DNA of 64,000 nucleotides, taken from positions 57,971,741 through 58,035,740 of the forward strand of contig CM018689.1 in the NCBI GenBank assembly GCA_009363875.1, read 5' to 3'. The DNA comes from Mikania micrantha (Eukaryota > Streptophyta > Magnoliopsida > Asterales > Asteraceae). Every line of letters begins with the position of its first letter. Positions within the stretch are counted from its first letter, which is position 1. Made by a program: the position numbers and the translations under genes. The notes beneath the pieces were generated by a model. The model did no database searches. It saw only the letters and a list, made by a program, of their open reading frames with translations, and was not told where the DNA came from. Shown in pieces: positions 59,022 through 64,000 of this stretch.

Positions 59022-62000
59022 TCAACTCGTGTTGCTAGTGTTTGTCTGTTCCGCGAACAGGTGTGGGTACTTTTGTTTCATCTGGTCCTCACGTTCCCAC
59101 GTGAATTCCGGTCCTCGTCGCGAATTCCATCGTACTTTTACAATCGGGATTTTACTGAGTTTGAGCTTCTTGGTTTCCCGGTCCATAATCTCCACCGGTT
59201 CCTCAACAAAGTTCAATTGTTCGTCGATTTGTATTTCCTCGAGAGGAATAACAAGTGTTTCATCTGATAGGCACTTCTTGAGGTTCGAGATGTGGAATAC
59301 GTTGTGTACGCTGCTCAGTTCAACCGGCAGGTTCAGTTCGTAGGCTACAGGGCCTATTCGTTTTGTAATCTCGAACGGTCCAATGTAACGAGGGTTCAAC
59401 TTTCCTCGTTTGCCAAACCGAATGACACCTTTCCAGGGCGAGACCTTGAGTAACACTCTGTCTCCCACCTGGAACTCTAACGGTTTGCGTCGCTTGTCGG
59501 CGTAGCTTTTCTGTCTGTCCCGAGCTGCTGCCATTCGTTTGCGTATTTGCACGATCTTCTCAGTTGTCTCGTGCACCAGTTCTGGACCAGTCAGTTGGCT
59601 GTCTCCAACTTCCGCCCAGCAGATGGGTGATCGACACTTACGTCCGTAAAGTGCCTCGAATGGTGCTGCTTGAATGCTAGTGTGGTAGCTATTGTTATAT
59701 GAAAACTCAACTAACGGTAGGTGAGATTCCCAGCTACTTCCAAAGTCAATAACGCATGCCCGTAGCATGTCCTCCAGTGTCTGTATGGTTCGCTCACTCT
59801 GCCCGTCCGTCTGCGGGTGGTAAGCGGTACTCATGTCCAATCTCGTGCCCAAAGCCTTATGCAAGGACTTCCAGAAATGCGACGTGAATCGACTGTCGCG
59901 GTCAGATATGATTGAGATTGGCACTCCATGTCGAGTGACCACTTCCTTCAGGTAGATACGAGTGAGTTTGTCTAGCTTATCTGTCTCTTTGATAGGTAGG
60001 AAATGAGCAGATTTCGTCAGTCGGTCTACGATAACCCAGATGGTATCGCAACCACTTGCCGTCTTAGGTAGTTTAGTTATGAAGTCCATGGAAATTTGCT
60101 CCCATTTCCACATTGGTAGTTCCGGTTGTTGAAGTAACCCTGATGGTTTCTGGTACTCAACCTTGACTTTTGAGCACGTTAGACACTTACCCACGTAAGT
60201 TGCTATTTCAGCTTTCATGTTTGGCCACCAATAGGTTGTCTTCAAATCGTGATACATCTTGTCAGAGCCCGGATGTACGGAATACCGGCTCTTGTGTGCT
60301 TCGTCCATCACTACTTCCCTCAATCCTCCGTAGCGTGGAATCCAGATTCGATCCATTAAATAGTAAGCTCCGTCGTCTTTGGCCTTTATTTGCTTATCCA
60401 TGCCACGCATGGCTTCAAGAGTAAGGTTTTCAGCTTTTAGAGCTTCTTGTTGTGCGTTTCGTATCTGATTTGGCAATTCAGAATGAATCGTGAGTTGTAG
60501 TGCACGCACGCGCTTTGTCGTTTCTTTTCGACTCAACGCGTCGGCCACTACATTGGCTTTGCCTGGATGATACTTGATGGCGCAATCATAATCACCTATG
60601 AGTTCAACCCACCTTCGTTGTCTCATGTTCAACTCTTTCTGGTCGAAGATGTGTTGTAGGCTCTTATGATCGGTAAAGATTGTACATTTCGTGCCGTACA
60701 AGTAGTGTCGCCAGATCTTCAAGGCAAACACCACGGCTCCCAACTCAAGGTCATGAGTCGTGTAGTTCTTCTCATGTACCTTCAGTTGGCGTGAAGCGTA
60801 TGCTATCACTTTCTCGCGTTGCATCAGCACGCAACCGAGTCCTTGTTTCGAAGCGTCGCAATACACCACGAAGTCATCACATCCTTCCGGTAGGGATAGG
60901 ATGGGTGCAGTGCATAGTTTCTGTTTCAACAAGTTAAATGCAGCCTCCTGTTTGTCTCCCCAATCGAATTTCTTATCTTTATGTGTCAAGGACGTCAACG
61001 ATTGGGCAATTTTTGAGAATCCTTCGATAAATCTCCGGTAGTACCCGGCCAGACCTAGGAATTGTCGCACCTCAGTCGGAGTCTTGGGTGCTTCCCAGTT
61101 TTTGATGGCTTCGATTTTGGCTGGGTCTACGTGTATTCCCCGTTCATTAACCACGTGTCCAAGGAATTGGACTTCGCGAATCCAAAAGTCGCACTTTGAA
61201 AATTTCGCGTACAGTTGCTCTTTCTTCAGTAGTTCCAAGACTAGCCTTAGATGTTCGGCATGCTCTTCCTGATTCTTAGAGTAAATCAGAATGTCGTCAA
61301 TGAACACTATCACGAATTTGTCAAGATAAGGTTTGCACACTCTATTCATGAGATCCATGAACACGGCTGGTGCATTGGTCAGTCCAAAGGGCATAACCAA
61401 GAATTCGTAGTGTCCGTATCGAGTTCGGAAGGCAGTATTAGGAATATCGTTTTCTTGTATCCTCAATTGATGGTAACCCGATCTTAAATCGATCTTTGAA
61501 TAGTAGCTTGACCCTTGCAATTGGTCAAATAGATCGTCTATTCGTGGTAAGGGATATCGATTCTTGATCGTCACTTTGTTCAGCTCTCTGTAGTCGATAC
61601 ACATACGGAATGATCCGTCTTTCTTCTTTACGAACAAGACCGGTGCTCCCCAAGGTGAGAAGCTCGGTCTGATGAATCCCTTGTCTAACAGTTCTTGCAA
61701 CTGGTTAGACAGTTCCTGCATCTCCGTTGGTGCTAGTCGGTATGGAGCCTTAGCAATCGGTGCTGCTCCTGGTGTAAGGTCTATCTGGAACTCGACTTGT
61801 CGTTTCGGAGGCAATCCAGGTAGATCCTCGGGAAACACTTCGGGAAAATCGCGGACTACGGCGATGTCCTCAATCTTCCTCTCTTTCTTGGGTTGCTCGG
61901 CGATGAGGGCTAGTATGGCAGTGTATCCCTTTTGTAGGTACTTGTTCGCCTTCATGCATGATATGATGTTCAGAGGTACTCCCCGCCTTTCCCCCTGAAT

Positions 62001-63623
62001 CGAGATCTGTTCTCCGTTCTGCAACGTCACTCGTACGATCTTCTCGTTGCATACGATCTCAGCTTGGTTAGCGGATAACCAATCCATTCCAACGACCACA
62101 TCAAAGCTTCCGAGAGTCACCGGCATCAAGTCAATTTCGAGTTCGTGATCCGCCAAAACCATGACGCATCCTCGAAAGATGTGTTGTGTTTTAATTAGCT
62201 TGCCGTCGGCTAGCTCTACGGTATACTTGTAGTCTAGTGGTGTTGGGGTAATATCTAGTAATTTGCTAAACTCACTGGATATAAAGCTCCTATCGGCACC
62301 GGTATCAAATAATATGCTAGCATAGACATTATTTAAAAGAAACGTACCGGTTACGATGTTTGGGTCATCCTTGGCTTCTCCCGAGCCAATCACAAAAGCT
62401 CTTCCTTTGGACGCTCCTCCTCCGGCCTTCTTCAGTTGAGGACAATCCCTCCTCATGTGGCCCGGCTTGCCACATTCATAACACCCTCTAAGAGTGTTCT
62501 GGTTGTTGTTGTTATTCTGGTTCTGGTTGTGGTTGGGATTGTTGTTGTTGATGGGGAATCTTGTTCTGCAATCCTTGGCCATATGGCCGTGTCTTCCGCA
62601 CTTCAGGCAACGGTATCGTTCGCATTGCCCGGAGTGGTGGTATGAGCATCGGTTGCACAATGGGTATTTCCCCTGATATACACCCTTCCCCTTGTCATCG
62701 GGTTGGGTGGCAGTGAAAGCTCTGGCTGGTGCAGATTTTTGTTGTTGTTGGGGTTGATGAGCTTGCTGGTGGCTGGGTTCCCACTTCCTCTTCTGGCTCT
62801 CTTGAGGCTTCACATGCTCGCCTCGTTTTGGTAGCTTGCCCTGCGCTACAGCTTGATCGGTCAGTTTATGAGCCAGTCTGATCAGTGGTTGGATGGTGGT
62901 GATGTCAGACGCCATCACTATGCTTTGGAATTGCTCGGGTAATCCACTGATGAACTGCTCGATCTTCTTGTATTCCGGCGTCACCATAGCCGGGCATAGC
63001 TTACACAGCTCATGAAATCGAGTACAATATTGCTCGATCTCCGATCCCACCATTTTATGCACCCAGAATTCCGCTTCCAGTTTGCGGATCTCATCACGAG
63101 GACAATATTCCTCATGCAGCAGTCGGGTGAAGTCGGTCCATGACATGGAGTTGGCACCGTCCAACCCCAAGGTTTGAACATGGGTGTTCCACCATGTAAG
63201 AGCTGGTCCCTCCAGTGTACCGGTTGCATACTTGACCCGGTTCTCTTCAGAACATTCGCACATGGCGAACACAGATTCTGCCTTCTCCACCCAGCGAAGC
63301 ATACCAACAGCTCCCTCAGTTCCCTTGAACTTGTGAGGGTGGCAGTTCAGGAAGGATTTGAAAGAACATCCTTTGTTGTTGCTGTTGCCTTGCGATCCTG
63401 TGGTTCAGAAACCAATGTCGTGTGTTAGTGCGTGTTAGCTACACTATGTTAGTCATGTTAGGCAAGTGTTGGTACCGTTGTTAGTGCCACTCGTTTCGCT
63501 GGCATGTTTGTTTGCCTCGTACTCAGCGAGCATCCGGTTGAATCTGCGTTCAACCATCATGTTGATTCTTGCCTTTTCAGCCTTGCGGTTGAGTCTTAGG
63601 GCATTTGCTCCTCTCCCTGACAT
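59022..63623 (-). CDS. Ty3/gypsy chromovirus Gag-Pol polyprotein, intact, with a short gag intron
   Basis: The main open frame runs without a stop to 59022. In residues counted from the Met at 63302: Gag domain (1-160, LTWWN, EYCPRDE), zinc knuckles (C232..C245 and C274..C287), aspartic protease (LFDTGADRS, 331-339), reverse transcriptase (FIDD, 667-670), RNase H (YCDAS from 814; TDHKS from 877), integrase with HHCC zinc finger (1003-1043) and catalytic residues D1073, D1134 and E1170, then a C-terminal chromodomain-like segment (VRWNSRRGPEFTWERED). That order and the chromodomain place it in the chromoviruses, probably the Tekay/Del lineage. A first exon (63623-63476, MSGRGANALRLNRKAEKAR) joins in phase across a 78-bp intron with GTACC donor, CTAAC branch-like words and ACAG acceptor, giving 1507 residues. 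The intact frame suggests a recent insertion. Confidence 0.92.
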
Positions 63624-64000
63624 GTTCTATACGGAAGGTTAGAATGTTAGTTAGCATGTGTTTGAGCATTAGCCAATGTCATAAGAGAAGTCAAGTCAGA
63701 TGTCATGTCAGAAGTCAGATCATATGTCATGCTAGTAGTCAAGTCAGATGTTATGTTATCTAGCAATCATGATCAACATGTAATAAGTAAGACAAAACAT
63801 AATTCTCATTAATAATAAGCTTGAAGTACAATGATTTCAAAAGTAAATACATAATAAGTTTTTCGAGCACATCCCGCTCGTCTAGGCCAAAATAAGAAAA
63901 TACAAAATACAACAGTCCTTTAATCCGAATCCATAGAGACGTGTGAGATATCGCTAGCAGCGTCTCCGTCATCATCATCCTCCTCCGGATCCTCATTAGG
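63624..64000 (-). other. Upstream region of the Ty3/gypsy element with an acidic open frame
   Basis: On the minus strand a frame open from the window edge ends at TAA 63920-63922 and encodes a very acidic tail (EDPEEDDDDGDAASDIS). It may be an upstream ORF of the same element. Between it and the gag start, 63690-63756 holds a loose repeat of AAGTCAGATGTCATG words. No LTR end is present, so the 5' LTR lies beyond the window. Confidence 0.5.

Noticed and set aside
59029..62676. Several plus-strand frames of 60-108 residues
   Set aside because: They are antisense shadows of the Gag-Pol frame.

Overview
This is a piece of plant nuclear genome. The evidence is spliced genes with GT-AG introns, AT-rich intergenic DNA, plant-type SINEs, Helitron ends, MITEs, and a Ty3/gypsy polyprotein of the plant chromovirus type. 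A eudicot is likely, and the style of the retroelements and Helitrons is compatible with Asteraceae, but that last step is inference only.

Left third (1-22 kb): the end of an unrecognised coding exon, a candidate Helitron, and three tandem major-latex-protein-like (MLP, Bet v 1 superfamily) genes, all on the minus strand. Copy A (3473..4314) and copy C (20599..21702) have short single introns. Copy B (9161..15682) keeps both exons open although its intron is about 6 kb and holds a decayed Ty3/gypsy fragment plus a long LTR-like block. A PIF/Harbinger element with clear TIRs and TTA target duplications lies between A and B; its transposase is broken by one stop codon. A copia-type solo LTR with a perfect 5-bp target duplication lies between B and C.

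Middle (22-36 kb): no host gene recognised. The DNA is a patchwork of tRNA-derived SINEs (several with exact target duplications), a Harbinger MITE, and elements built from degenerate GGTTCGG/GGAACCGG/CTCGAG-type motifs. At least two of these elements have hAT-like terminal repeats and 8-bp target duplications.

Right half: a complete 13-exon group-3 sulfate transporter gene (36983..44218, 652 aa, closest by recall to SULTR3;3), with one GC-AG intron and a threefold tandem repeat in its ninth intron. Next come a Helitron-rich stretch and a complete six-exon Nudix hydrolase gene (50375..53848, 175 aa, NUDT25-like, diadenosine tetraphosphate hydrolase type). The window ends inside an intact-looking Ty3/gypsy chromovirus on the minus strand: a 3033-bp 3' LTR, polypurine tract, and a full Gag-Pol ORF with a short intron near its start. 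Its 5' LTR is beyond the window.

The host genes are unrelated in function (stress/latex-like proteins, anion transport, nucleotide housecleaning), and I see no evidence that they form a pathway or cluster beyond the MLP tandem array. I did not find a credible new defence or metabolic system. The most interesting signals are structural: the intron-expanded MLP copy, the hAT-like elements made almost wholly of degenerate short repeats, the hairpin tandem array in the transporter intron, and the motif-dense long LTR candidate.
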